Assembly: GCA_002296655.1 (NCBI GenBank)
Contig: DBIN01000025.1
Span: forward strand, 1-64,000
Source: Acinetobacter sp. UBA801
Lineage (GTDB): Bacteria; Pseudomonadota; Gammaproteobacteria; Pseudomonadales; Moraxellaceae
DNA length: 64,000 bases
Direction of reading: 5' to 3'
Below are positions 8,728 to 16,930 of this stretch, piece by piece. The notes under the pieces were generated by a model. That model saw nothing but the letters and a program-made list of their open reading frames with translations, made no database searches and was not told the origin of the DNA. Each line of letters starts with the position of its first letter. Position 1 is the first letter of the stretch. Position numbers and translations under genes: made by a program.

Positions 8728-9133
8728 TGCTACCTCCACTTGCTGTGATGGTATATAGTCCACACCCTGTCGTAATGTTGTGGGCATTATTATTAAAAAT
8801 CACCTTTTGCGAACATGGTGTTGATAAAGTCACTGTCACAGTTGGTGCAATATCAACACTCCAAATACTGACATCGTTACTGTCTTTTACAAGTACATTA
8901 TTGGAAGTTACTTCTAAACTAGCTGCTTTAGTATTACCTTTGACAGCATTAGGATTCCTTAATGCTTCATTTTTTGCGCGTGCATAGGCCTCTAAAAACA
9001 ATTTCTCTGTTTTGGTAATTTGTGCATTGGCAACCCAAGCACGCCCTAAAGGGAAAATTGCTAAAGCTAAAATTGCCAACAAGGCGATAGCAATCATCAA
9101 CTCAATGAGCGTCACACCACGTTGCTTTACCAT
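8708..9133 (-). CDS. fimT: FimT/GspH-type minor pilin
   Basis: 141 residues. Short leader MVKQR then G-V-T-L-I-E-L-M and the helix IAIALLAILALAIFPLGRAW, a canonical prepilin signal processed by PilD. The C-terminus holds a GspH/FimT-like domain with a Cys pair (LSTPCSQKV and TTGCGLYTI). In related bacteria FimT has been linked to DNA binding during uptake, but I see no basis in this sequence to assign that. Its ATG overlaps the stop region of the preceding pilin by 7 bp with GGTGGG 8 bases upstream, so translation is probably coupled. Confidence 0.78.
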   Translation of the reverse strand: MVKQRGVTLIELMIAIALLAILALAIFPLGRAWVANAQITKTEKLFLEAYARAKNEALRNPNAVKGNTKAASLEVTSNNVLVKDSNDVSIWSVDIAPTVTVTLSTPCSQKVIFNNNAHNITTGCGLYTITASGGSNATGNL

Positions 9134-9597
9134 GACGTTAACCCACCACAACCAGATGATGTTGTAATCGTTCGCGCATTTTTATTATTCAGTGTTAAAT
9201 TACAACCTGCATTACGACCATTGCCTGTAGCCGTTAATACATAACCATCTCGAGTATCTGCGGGATCCAACTTTTTAATTTCCATCGTATATACAAAAGT
9301 ATCGGACTCAGCAGGTTGCCATGCAGTTGCATGCGCTACAGTTTGCGCAGTAGTTGTCGTTGGGTTGGGTGTAGGAGCTGTATAAGTTAAGTTACGCTGA
9401 TATAGACTTTCGAGCACCAAGCCTAATGCGACTAAATCCGCCCCCGCATTACGGGCCTTGGCTTTAGTAATATAATTTGAATACATTGGCATTGCGATTG
9501 CAGCAAGAATGGCAAGAACTACCACAACAATCATGAGTTCGATAAGCGTAAAACCTGATTGTTTAGGCTGGCAACCTGAGACACTTTTTTTAGACAT
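9127..9597 (-). CDS. pilE: PilE-type type IV pilin
   Basis: 156 residues and first gene of the five-gene pilin operon. The leader MSKKSVSGCQPKQS precedes G-F-T-L-I-E-L-M with Glu at position 5, then VVVVLAILAAIAMPMYSNY, the classic class IVa pilin helix. The C-terminal D-region is bounded by two Cys residues (RNAGCNLTL and SSGCGGL). A Pro/Thr-rich stretch (TAPTPNPTTTT) sits mid-protein. The start at 9597 has GAGAG 9 bases upstream; the longer ORF to 9648 would place the signal too far from the N-terminus. Probably a minor (PilE-like) rather than the major pilin, given its operon. Confidence 0.8.
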   Translation of the reverse strand: MSKKSVSGCQPKQSGFTLIELMIVVVVLAILAAIAMPMYSNYITKAKARNAGADLVALGLVLESLYQRNLTYTAPTPNPTTTTAQTVAHATAWQPAESDTFVYTMEIKKLDPADTRDGYVLTATGNGRNAGCNLTLNNKNARTITTSSGCGGLTSW

Positions 9598-9847
9598 TAT
9601 ATTACTCTCTTCACAATCGGTACGTATATATATAATAAAGTAACACAAATAAGCGTATATATAATTTGTCTAAATGCTCATTTCACTTGCATAATCATAG
9701 AACCATTCACTACAACTAAAATTCTAGTGCATTTTTAAGTATCACTACAAATCTAAAATAATTAGCCAAAATCGAAAAATATTACGTTATAATATATCAA
9801 AATATAAACTATATAATTCAATGTTTTAAAATATTAAAAAATTATGA

Positions 9848-9863
9848 TGTGATATATATCACA
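9848..9863. promoter_or_regulatory. CRP/Vfr-like binding site
   Basis: TGTGATATATATCACA is a perfect 16-bp palindrome with the CRP half-sites TGTGA and TCACA at the standard 6-bp spacing. It is centred about 258 bp upstream of the pilE start. Vfr, the Pseudomonas CRP homologue, controls type IV pilus genes, so this is a plausible activator or repressor site for the pilin operon. Confidence 0.55.
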
Positions 9864-9898
9864 CTTTTTTTGATATGGAGTGATATTTTGCTTGCCAT

Positions 9899-9926
9899 AC
9901 CTATACAGAGTATAGGTTTTTATTTT
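9899..9926 (+). terminator. Terminator-like hairpin without an assigned gene
   Basis: ACCTATAC (9899-9906) pairs perfectly with GTATAGGT (9910-9917) around a 3-base loop, followed by TTTTATTTTT. It would end a plus-strand transcript, but no plus-strand gene is visible upstream. Confidence 0.4.
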
Positions 9927-10093
9927 TAAAGTTATTTAAATTCACAATTGCAAAAAATACCAAAACAGCGCTTTTCACATTGTTATTTTTAAATAAAATC
10001 CTACAAAAAATTACACAATTTTCCCTACCATTAGTTATGGGTATATCATGTACCAAAGCGGTCTTATCTCTCTTATCAAATTGCAATCATGCA

Positions 10094-10125
10094 TAAAAAA
10101 AGCAGCTCCTGTTAGAGTTGCTTTT
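10094..10125 (-). terminator. Terminator of the desaturase operon
   Basis: AAAAGCAGCTC (10098-10108) pairs with GAGTTGCTTTT (10115-10125) with one G-T pair. On the minus strand it is followed by seven T residues, about 75 bp after the desaturase stop. Confidence 0.75.
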
Positions 10126-10200
10126 CATGGATTTATCTAAATGCGTTTGTTGCGATTTGATTAATTCACTACAATAACGACCTCAAAAGAATAACACTGT

Positions 10201-11295
10201 TTACTTCTTAAACGGAAAAGCATATTTCACAATACGTTTAAGCACACTACCGTACTGTTTAACTAAGCTCGCATTGTTGTAGTTCAAGCCATATTTTTCA
10301 CACACCGCTTGTACTTTTGGTGCCATTTTACGATAGCGACGTGCAGGAATATCTGGGTATAAATGGTGTTCAATTTGGTGGCTCAAATGCCCTGTCAAAA
10401 TGTGAAATGCTTCAGAACCTGTAAGATTCGATGAACCACGAATTTGACGCATATACCAGTGACCACGACTTTCGTTTTGCATCACAGACTTTGGAAATAC
10501 TTCTACATCCTTTGTAAAGTGACCGCAGAAAATAATACTGAATGTCCAAATATTACGAATCCCATTCGCAACCAAATTACCTGTAAATACTGGCAGAGCT
10601 GATGGGCCAGCAATTAGTGGGAAAAACACATAGTCTTTGAACAATTGTTTGCCAATTTTCTTCTGCATTGGCTGCCATTCTTTTTTAGCTTGGGCTTTGC
10701 TTTTACGACCATTCAAAATTTTACCAATTTCTAAATTCTGAATTGCGACACCCCATTGGAACAATAAGCAGAACGGAATACTGTATAAAGGTTGCAATAA
10801 ATAGCCCGATCTCCAACGCTGTTCTGGAAACAAACGCACCAAACCATAACCAATATCATCATCCATACCTTTAATATTGGTATAAGTATGGTGTTTAAAG
10901 TTATGGGTTTGACGCCAGTTATCTGAAGTACCTACTGTATCCCATTCATAACTTGCGCCATTGAATTTAGGATCATTCATCCAGTCATACTGACCATGCA
11001 TGACGTTATGTCCTAATTCCATGTTTTCCATAATTTTGGCAAAGCCCAATAAGCCTGTACCCAAAACCCATGCTGGCGGGAACCAACCTGCGAACAATAA
11101 TGCACGACCCGCGATTGAGCTATAACGAATAGTTGAATAAACACGGCGGATGTATTTGGCATCTTTCTCGCCAATATCATCCAAAACTTCTTGTTTAATA
11201 GCGTCTAATTCACGTGCAAGCTCATCTAATTCAAATTGAGTGAGTTCACGGTTTTTAGGATTGCGAAAGTATTCTATTTTCACTGGCATATTCAT
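10201..11295 (-). CDS. desB: Membrane acyl desaturase (DesB-like)
   Basis: About 364 residues, introducing a double bond into acyl chains at a di-iron site in the inner membrane. The three histidine boxes of the family are present: GHNVMHGQ (about residue 90), HNFKHH (about 125) and QIEHHLYP (about 325), with hydrophobic segments between them. The preceding gene, 13 bp upstream of this start, encodes the ferredoxin reductase that would supply electrons, and a TetR-type regulator is divergent: the layout of Pseudomonas desT/desCB. The ATG at 11295 is preferred over a TTG at 11319 that overlaps the reductase. Delta-9 specificity is inferred from the homologue. Confidence 0.85.
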   Translation of the reverse strand: MNMPVKIEYFRNPKNRELTQFELDELARELDAIKQEVLDDIGEKDAKYIRRVYSTIRYSSIAGRALLFAGWFPPAWVLGTGLLGFAKIMENMELGHNVMHGQYDWMNDPKFNGASYEWDTVGTSDNWRQTHNFKHHTYTNIKGMDDDIGYGLVRLFPEQRWRSGYLLQPLYSIPFCLLFQWGVAIQNLEIGKILNGRKSKAQAKKEWQPMQKKIGKQLFKDYVFFPLIAGPSALPVFTGNLVANGIRNIWTFSIIFCGHFTKDVEVFPKSVMQNESRGHWYMRQIRGSSNLTGSEAFHILTGHLSHQIEHHLYPDIPARRYRKMAPKVQAVCEKYGLNYNNASLVKQYGSVLKRIVKYAFPFKK

Positions 11296-11308
11296 AATCG
11301 GAACTCGC

Positions 11309-12379
11309 TTATAAATCAATAATTAAATCTGTTTGTGCTGAGTTAACACATATTTTTAACTGGTTATTTGGTTCACTATTTTGAACGCTATCCACCAAGT
11401 TTTTTGTTGAGCCTTCAGCTTTGTTACATACGCATTTATGGCAAATACCCATGCGGCACCCATATTTCGGTTTGATATTTTGCTGCTCTAGGCTTTCTAA
11501 AATTGATTTTCCTTTTGAAATGGTCACAATCTTTTTAGATTTGGTTAAGGTTACTTGTACCAAGCCCACATCATCCCCTAAAACAGGACTCATGCTAAAA
11601 GCTTCAGTTTTCACCACGGCAGCTTGAGTAAACAGTTGCTCTACCTGAGTGGTAAATCCAGATGGACCACATGCAAATACGGTGCTCTGATCCATATTTG
11701 CCAAGTCTTGTAGATGTTCCGCATTTAAACGACTGTGTTTCAAACTCGGCTCTTGGGTATAAAATACTTGAAATGTAAAGTTAGGAAATTGCTCTGCCCA
11801 AGCTTCGAATTGTGCTTTAAATGCTGCATCTGCAAAGGTTTTAACCCAATATAGCAAATGAATTGAAGTACTATCCAAACGGCCTGACTGCGCCAAATTC
11901 TGAATGAAGCTGTACATTGGCGTAATACCACTGCCCGCTGCCAATAAAATTAAAGGCTGCGTTTGAGCAGGCAATTGCATGTCGCCATAAGGTACACCAA
12001 ATTCTAATGTGTCGCCCAACTTAGCCTGCTCAACCAGCCATGTACTGACTTTACCCTGATCGACCTTTTTCACGGTCAATAAAACATGTTGTGCATCTAA
12101 CTGAGTCAAACTATAAGTTCGCTCATAGCGTACACCTTGAATGTTTACATAAACTGGATGATGCTGACCTGCTGCACCCATTTGAAACTTTTTATTGACT
12201 TGTAGTGTGAGACTCACCACATCTTTTGCGGTTTGCTCTTTTTTTACAATTTTGCCGAGTGACTGATTCACCGACCATAATGGATTAATTTTTTGCAACC
12301 AGAAGTTTGCTGCATAAGGATCTAGTACTGCAGTTGCAATACTGGTTAAGGGAGATTTTCTTTTTTCAGTTAGCTGCAT
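11309..12379 (-). CDS. desC: Ferredoxin reductase with C-terminal 2Fe-2S domain (DesC-like)
   Basis: 356 residues. An FAD-binding domain carries RTYSL, the flavin motif; an NAD(P)-binding domain follows with LLAAGSGITPMYS; the last 90 residues form a plant-type ferredoxin with KYGCRMGICHKCVC and a fourth Cys in LKICVNSA. This is a one-protein electron chain from NAD(P)H to the desaturase encoded just downstream. The two genes are separated by 13 bp and clearly form an operon. A TATAAT box at 12410-12415 on this strand, overlapped by one of two repeats, is the likely regulated promoter. Confidence 0.87.
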   Translation of the reverse strand: MQLTEKRKSPLTSIATAVLDPYAANFWLQKINPLWSVNQSLGKIVKKEQTAKDVVSLTLQVNKKFQMGAAGQHHPVYVNIQGVRYERTYSLTQLDAQHVLLTVKKVDQGKVSTWLVEQAKLGDTLEFGVPYGDMQLPAQTQPLILLAAGSGITPMYSFIQNLAQSGRLDSTSIHLLYWVKTFADAAFKAQFEAWAEQFPNFTFQVFYTQEPSLKHSRLNAEHLQDLANMDQSTVFACGPSGFTTQVEQLFTQAAVVKTEAFSMSPVLGDDVGLVQVTLTKSKKIVTISKGKSILESLEQQNIKPKYGCRMGICHKCVCNKAEGSTKNLVDSVQNSEPNNQLKICVNSAQTDLIIDL

Positions 12380-12409
12380 GATTCAGCACCACCCGATGAA
12401 ATTTTAATT

Positions 12410-12448
12410 ATTATACACATGTATATATATTTGTATATACACTTGTAT
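12410..12448. promoter_or_regulatory. desCB promoter with paired operator-like repeats
   Basis: Two copies of ATACAC(A/T)TGTAT lie at 12413-12424 and 12437-12448, 24 bp apart centre to centre; each contains the inverted half-sites ATACA and TGTAT separated by 2 bases. The first overlaps the minus-strand -10 box (TATAAT, 12410-12415) and the second abuts the -35 region. This is the expected position for operators of the adjacent TetR-family regulator. Confidence 0.6.
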
Positions 12449-12460
12449 TGTTTCTAATCA

Positions 12461-12490
12461 TTTCACAAGTACTAGCGCAGCCGCTATAAT
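12461..12490 (+). promoter_or_regulatory. Likely promoter of the TetR-type regulator
   Basis: TTTCAC (12461-12466), an 18-bp spacer and a perfect TATAAT (12485-12490) lie 29 bp before the regulator start codon. Confidence 0.55.
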
Positions 12491-12518
12491 GCCTCTAAGC
12501 TTATAAATTATTGAAAAT

Positions 12519-13211
12519 ATGACTCAACCTGCCATGAAAACAAACCATGATGTGACTTTCCCAGAATCTGAAACGGTTCGTGAGCCTCTTGTCGTGCGTA
12601 CGGTTGGGCGTAAAGCCACCATTACCAAACAAGAGTTATTTCAGGCAGCATTAAATTTAATTGGCCCACAAAAAAGTATCGCATCTTTAAGTTTGCGTGA
12701 AGTTGCACGTGAAGCAGGCATCGCACCAAACAGTTTTTATCGTCATTTTAAAGATATAGATGAACTTGCGATTGAACTGATTGATCGTGCAGGTGTGGTG
12801 TTGCGTCAAATTCTGCACGAAGCACGTTTAAAAGCATCAAAACAAAACAGCATTATTCGCAGTTCGGTTGAGGTATTTATTGAACAACTAGATACCGATG
12901 AAGGCAATTTAAGTCTGCTATTACGTGAAGGTTATACGGGTTCAACCTCTTATAAACTTGCTGTTGAGCGCCAGTTGAATTATTTCCAGCAAGAATTGCA
13001 GGATGATTTAATTCGTTTGGAGCGTCTAAATAACAGTAAATTGGCACATCCCGACATTGCAGCTAAAGCCATTACACAACTAGTATTTAATATGGGCGCT
13101 AAAGTCATAGATATGCCGACTGCAGCACGTAAAGAAACTGCCGAACAAACCATGATTATGATTCGTATGATTTTAGAAGGTGCACGTCATTTAGATGAAG
13201 CGAAAATCTGA
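12519..13211 (+). CDS. desT: TetR-family fatty-acid regulator (DesT/FabR-like)
   Basis: 230 residues. After a 30-residue leader, the helix-turn-helix occupies about residues 33-80: ITKQELFQAALNLI, then LSLREVAREAGIAPNSFYRHFKDIDEL, the form typical of FabR/DesT. The C-terminal helical domain would bind acyl-CoA or acyl-ACP. It is divergent from the desaturase operon, with operator-like repeats between them. In Pseudomonas, DesT represses or derepresses desCB according to acyl-chain saturation; I infer the same here. The start is uncertain because no strong ribosome site precedes it; an ATG at 12534 is an alternative. Confidence 0.83.
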   Translation: MTQPAMKTNHDVTFPESETVREPLVVRTVGRKATITKQELFQAALNLIGPQKSIASLSLREVAREAGIAPNSFYRHFKDIDELAIELIDRAGVVLRQILHEARLKASKQNSIIRSSVEVFIEQLDTDEGNLSLLLREGYTGSTSYKLAVERQLNYFQQELQDDLIRLERLNNSKLAHPDIAAKAITQLVFNMGAKVIDMPTAARKETAEQTMIMIRMILEGARHLDEAKI

Positions 13212-13414
13212 TAAATTCTAGTTTATCCCTTCCTATCCAAGCTACTTTGTCCATTTAAAGCTGCTTTTTTTATTTTGGACGAATCTATTTTCATCTGCCG
13301 CATATTTTTTTCAACGAAAAATTACACGTCACTTTATGACGCTGAAATTCGACAAGTCATGCTGAATTTTTTACGATGCTATAGCAATAACAACAAATAC
13401 GAAGGCAAAATAAT

Positions 13415-13849
13415 ATGCTATTTCTTGATGATATGGCTCAGACTGAACCACAACGCAAGATTACACTCGATTTATCACAAGATGCCGCCACTATTCAGCA
13501 GCAGATCGTCACGCTTAGTCAAAAATATCAACCCGAAGTAATTGTTGCCGAAGGTCTTGAGGCAGATTTTATTTTAGGAAGCTTAACTGAAATTCTGCCT
13601 CACTGCGGTGGAATTGCGCTTAAACAACCTACCTTAAACAATGTTTCACTCGAAAAACTGCAACATGCCTATATGCAGCGCGGCAAACAGCGTTTTTATG
13701 AGGTGAGAATTATGTTGTTACAGACACATCCTCAGTTTAAGTTATTTAGTGATTTATTTTATATGATGCAACCCGAAGACAATTTTGAGGTAGAAGTTGA
13801 ATATCTGCTCAACACGTATTTTCTGATAGGCACTAACAACGCTAACTAA
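13415..13849 (+). CDS. Conserved hypothetical protein
   Basis: 144 residues, soluble and acidic, with no recognised motif. GAAGG about 10 bases upstream supports the ATG at 13415. The N-terminal half contains a hydrophobic strand-like segment (EVIVAEGLEADFILGSLTEIL) reminiscent of a small alpha/beta fold; the C-terminus is rich in Phe and Tyr. It lies alone between the desT-like gene and the terminator of convergent rapA. I cannot assign a function. Confidence 0.6.
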   Translation: MLFLDDMAQTEPQRKITLDLSQDAATIQQQIVTLSQKYQPEVIVAEGLEADFILGSLTEILPHCGGIALKQPTLNNVSLEKLQHAYMQRGKQRFYEVRIMLLQTHPQFKLFSDLFYMMQPEDNFEVEVEYLLNTYFLIGTNNAN

Positions 13850-13882
13850 ATAACCGAATGACAAAATAATTCAACATAGCCA

Positions 13883-13908
13883 TAAAAAAAAGCGCCCGAA
13901 GGCGCTTT
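13883..13908 (-). terminator. Terminator of rapA
   Basis: AAAGCGCC (13889-13896) pairs with GGCGCTTT (13901-13908); on the minus strand the stem is followed by eight T residues. The rapA stop is 38 bp upstream. Confidence 0.8.
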
Positions 13909-13946
13909 AGCATAAATACAACATATTCAAATTTAAAATCAATCCG

Positions 13947-16784
13947 TTATGGCTTTACCACCACCATCACCTGAATCGCTTCAGGCGTGACCGATAAACC
14001 ATCTAATAATGCCAAACCTTCTTTTTGCAATTTCTGTAAACGTGTAATTTCATCTTCACGAATACTTGGGTTAAATTGTTTCAAATAGCTTAAACGATCG
14101 ATCTCATATTGCCATTTTTTGCTATATACGTCTTTGGCTTGTTGTTTAAATTCAGGCAAGGCAGCTTTAGCCAATTCCAAAGCCTGTTTATAACGTGCTT
14201 CAATCAGATCACGGCGTGCTTTCACCACTTGGCGGCAACTGTTACCATCTAAATGATGTAAATAAGGTTTTAAAACTTCAGACGAAATTTTTTGCGATAA
14301 ATCCTGACCTTTTTCACTCAATAACACACGAATGAGTTGTTGCGGCAAACTGGACGGTAAGTTCAGAGCTTTAGGTGCAATAACATCTACCTTAAACCAG
14401 ACTTCTAACAATACTGAGCCTTGTGGCAAAGCTGCAGATTTTAATACTGCAACATTGGTGCTACCAAAACCTTGCGTATTGATCATTTCCATCACACTTT
14501 CGGTGAATGGATGTTCCAAGGTCAAATACTGAGCATCTTCACGAATTTGTGCCTGATCGCGATAGAAAGTCACAGTCATGCCTTCTTCATCTAAAGTTAA
14601 ACCTTGAACCTGCATCTGATCGGTTGGTTTAATAATCACCGTACCGTTACTTTGCTCATCAAAGTCGATATTGGTCGATGCCATAAAGCGCTTCATAAAC
14701 ATCGGCAACGTAGTATTGTCATCATACTCTTCAAGTGCCTGCACAATTTCTTGTGCCACTACAGGACGACATGAGTTGTATTCCAATAAACGATCTCGTC
14801 CAGCTTGTAATTCGGCTTCCAAAGCTTCGCGCTGTAAGCTGACTGCTTCTAGCAAATCTTCAAACTTTTGTCCTAAATCTGCCAATAAGCAGTCTTTTAA
14901 ATCAACAATAAAGTTTTCTTGCAAGGTTTGTGCAGTGGGTGAAATATTGCTAAAAATATTGAGTGCTTCGTTATACCAACGGAACATACGCTCTTGTGCA
15001 GTCCCCACCAAATACGGCACATGAATTTGAATACGGTTTTCCTGCCCAATACGGTCTAAACGGCCAATACGTTGTTCTAACACGTCGGGATTAGCAGGCA
15101 AGTCAAACAAAATTAAGTCTGATGCAAACTGGAAATTACGTCCTTCTGAACCAATTTCTGAACACAATAAAATTTGCGCACCATACGAATCTTCTGCGAA
15201 ATATGCTGCCGCTTGGTCACGCTCCAACAAGCTCATGCCTTCATGGAACATTGCAGTACGAATACCTGCATGTAGGCGGAGCGCATTTTCAAGGGCTTCT
15301 ACCACAGGACCACTACGCGCAATTAAAAGCACTTTTTTATGTTTTAAATCGCTACGTAAACGCTCCATTAACCACATTACACGCGGGTCAGTTTCCATCC
15401 AACTGCCATCGAGCTGTGCTTCTTCTGGCCACATTTGTTCACGCAGCTTACCATCTTTAGACCAATTTTCTGGTGCAGGTAATGGCGCAGGCTGACAATC
15501 ACGACCTGGGAAACCTTGAATTGCTTCACGGGTATTACGGAACAAAATACGTCCTGTACCATGACGGTCTAATAATTCGTGGATGGCACGGAAACGCTGC
15601 TCTGGGTTATCTTCAATGCGATGTCCCAATAAGCCTTCTAGTGCAGCCAAATGGCTTTCTTCCAATGCGGCATCTGACATTAAGACTTCAGCAATTTTTG
15701 CCGTATGCTGATATTGCGCTTCTTCATCCAAGAAACGGTCTAGCGAACTAAAACGCTGCGGGTCAAGTAAACGTAAACGTGCGAAATGGCTTTCTACACC
15801 CAATTGCTCAGGCGTTGCTGTGAGCAATAACACTCCTGCAGTTTGTTCGGCTAATTCTTCGACCAAATCATAACGATCATTACCACCTTCTTCTTCGCTC
15901 CACATTAAGTGATGCGCTTCATCGACCACCAGCAAATCAAACCCTGCTTCTAAAGCTTGTTCACGTAAGTCATCGTGGTCAATCATTAAATCTACTGAAG
16001 CAATAATGCATTGTTCAGTCAGGAATGGATTTAATTCTGGATCGTGTTCTTTAATGGATGCCGTGCGAGTTAAATCGAACAAAGAGAATTGCAGATTGAA
16101 ACGGCGACGCATTTCAATCATCCATTGATATTGCAGCGAATCAGGTACCAAAATCAGAATTCTTTCCGCACGTCCTGTTTTGAGTTGCTGATGGATGATT
16201 AAACCTGCTTCGATGGTTTTACCCAAACCAACTTCATCTGCCAACAAGACACGTGGCGCAAAACGCTTTCCGACTTCATGTGCAATATAAAGTTGATGTG
16301 GAATCAAACCTACGCGCGAACCGACCAAGCCACGCAGCGGACTGCTTTGCATATTGGCTTGCATCAACAAGGCTTCAATACGCAGGTCGTACCATTCTTT
16401 ATAGTCAATTTGACTAGCAAGCAAGCGGTCTAAGGGTTTTGAAAGTTGGATACTGGCGCCAATACGGGTTTCGTTCAGCGATTTCTTTTCTTCACTGCCG
16501 TCTTGCAAACGACGCACCACGTTATAACGTAATACACCATGACGGTCTTCAACCGACTCAACCGTCCACACATTGCCTTCTTGGTCTTGAACTTCATCAT
16601 TTACATTAAAAATGATGCGCGATAAAGGTGCGTTATTGCGTGCATAGACACGGGTTTCATCACTTTTAGGGAATAAAATGCTGACCGATCGCTCATCTAC
16701 ATCAATCAGAACACCTAGTCCTAATTCTGTTTCTGTGTCTGATAACCAACGTTGACCAATAGCAAACTGCTGCAATTTTTCCAC
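13947..16784 (-). CDS. rapA: RNA polymerase-associated ATPase RapA
   Basis: 945 residues, close to the usual 960-970. This Swi2/Snf2-type ATPase recycles RNA polymerase after transcription. The N-terminal Tudor-like region (1-110) is followed by the helicase core: Walker A LADEVGLGKT (181-190), VVDEAHHL (DEAH at about 288-291), LLLTATP (motif III) and, in the second lobe, LLCSEIGSEGRNFQ and DVLEQRIGRLDRIGQ (motifs V and VI). The C-terminal region is family-typical. It is monocistronic with its own terminator; the start follows an A/G-rich region upstream of 16784. Confidence 0.95.
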   Translation of the reverse strand: MEKLQQFAIGQRWLSDTETELGLGVLIDVDERSVSILFPKSDETRVYARNNAPLSRIIFNVNDEVQDQEGNVWTVESVEDRHGVLRYNVVRRLQDGSEEKKSLNETRIGASIQLSKPLDRLLASQIDYKEWYDLRIEALLMQANMQSSPLRGLVGSRVGLIPHQLYIAHEVGKRFAPRVLLADEVGLGKTIEAGLIIHQQLKTGRAERILILVPDSLQYQWMIEMRRRFNLQFSLFDLTRTASIKEHDPELNPFLTEQCIIASVDLMIDHDDLREQALEAGFDLLVVDEAHHLMWSEEEGGNDRYDLVEELAEQTAGVLLLTATPEQLGVESHFARLRLLDPQRFSSLDRFLDEEAQYQHTAKIAEVLMSDAALEESHLAALEGLLGHRIEDNPEQRFRAIHELLDRHGTGRILFRNTREAIQGFPGRDCQPAPLPAPENWSKDGKLREQMWPEEAQLDGSWMETDPRVMWLMERLRSDLKHKKVLLIARSGPVVEALENALRLHAGIRTAMFHEGMSLLERDQAAAYFAEDSYGAQILLCSEIGSEGRNFQFASDLILFDLPANPDVLEQRIGRLDRIGQENRIQIHVPYLVGTAQERMFRWYNEALNIFSNISPTAQTLQENFIVDLKDCLLADLGQKFEDLLEAVSLQREALEAELQAGRDRLLEYNSCRPVVAQEIVQALEEYDDNTTLPMFMKRFMASTNIDFDEQSNGTVIIKPTDQMQVQGLTLDEEGMTVTFYRDQAQIREDAQYLTLEHPFTESVMEMINTQGFGSTNVAVLKSAALPQGSVLLEVWFKVDVIAPKALNLPSSLPQQLIRVLLSEKGQDLSQKISSEVLKPYLHHLDGNSCRQVVKARRDLIEARYKQALELAKAALPEFKQQAKDVYSKKWQYEIDRLSYLKQFNPSIREDEITRLQKLQKEGLALLDGLSVTPEAIQVMVVVKP

Positions 16785-16886
16785 CTTTATTTAGAAGTTA
16801 GGACGTATAAATTTTTGCGCAAAACTTGATGAGTATTTGAGCAAAAATTCAGGGTGTATAGCAATATATTTTGACATAAAGCGCAC

Positions 16887-16912
16887 TAAAAAGAGAGCCT
16901 AAAGCACAGGCT
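16887..16912 (-). terminator. Possible weak terminator after rluA
   Basis: AGCCT (16896-16900) pairs with AGGCT (16908-16912); on the minus strand a TCTTTTT tail follows. The stem is short. Confidence 0.4.
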
Positions 16913-16930
16913 TTACATAATCTTTTTAGC

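Larger units (their letters stand above)
9598..10200. other. 600-bp AT-rich intergenic region upstream of the pilin operon
   Basis: There is no convincing gene here: the only ORF longer than 60 codons (minus strand, 9901-10086) has no ribosome site and low-complexity AT-rich translation. The stretch holds a perfect CRP-like palindrome (9848-9863), a terminator-like hairpin on the plus strand (9899-9926) and the terminator of the desaturase operon (10094-10125). It presumably contains the pilin operon promoter. Confidence 0.6.

Noticed and set aside
9901..10086. 61-codon minus-strand ORF in the pilin upstream region
   Set aside because: AT-rich, no ribosome site, and overlaps a hairpin; not credible as a gene.
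13275..13541. 88-codon plus-strand ORF before the hypothetical gene at 13415
   Set aside because: Overlaps the better-supported gene at 13415-13849 in another frame and lacks a ribosome site.
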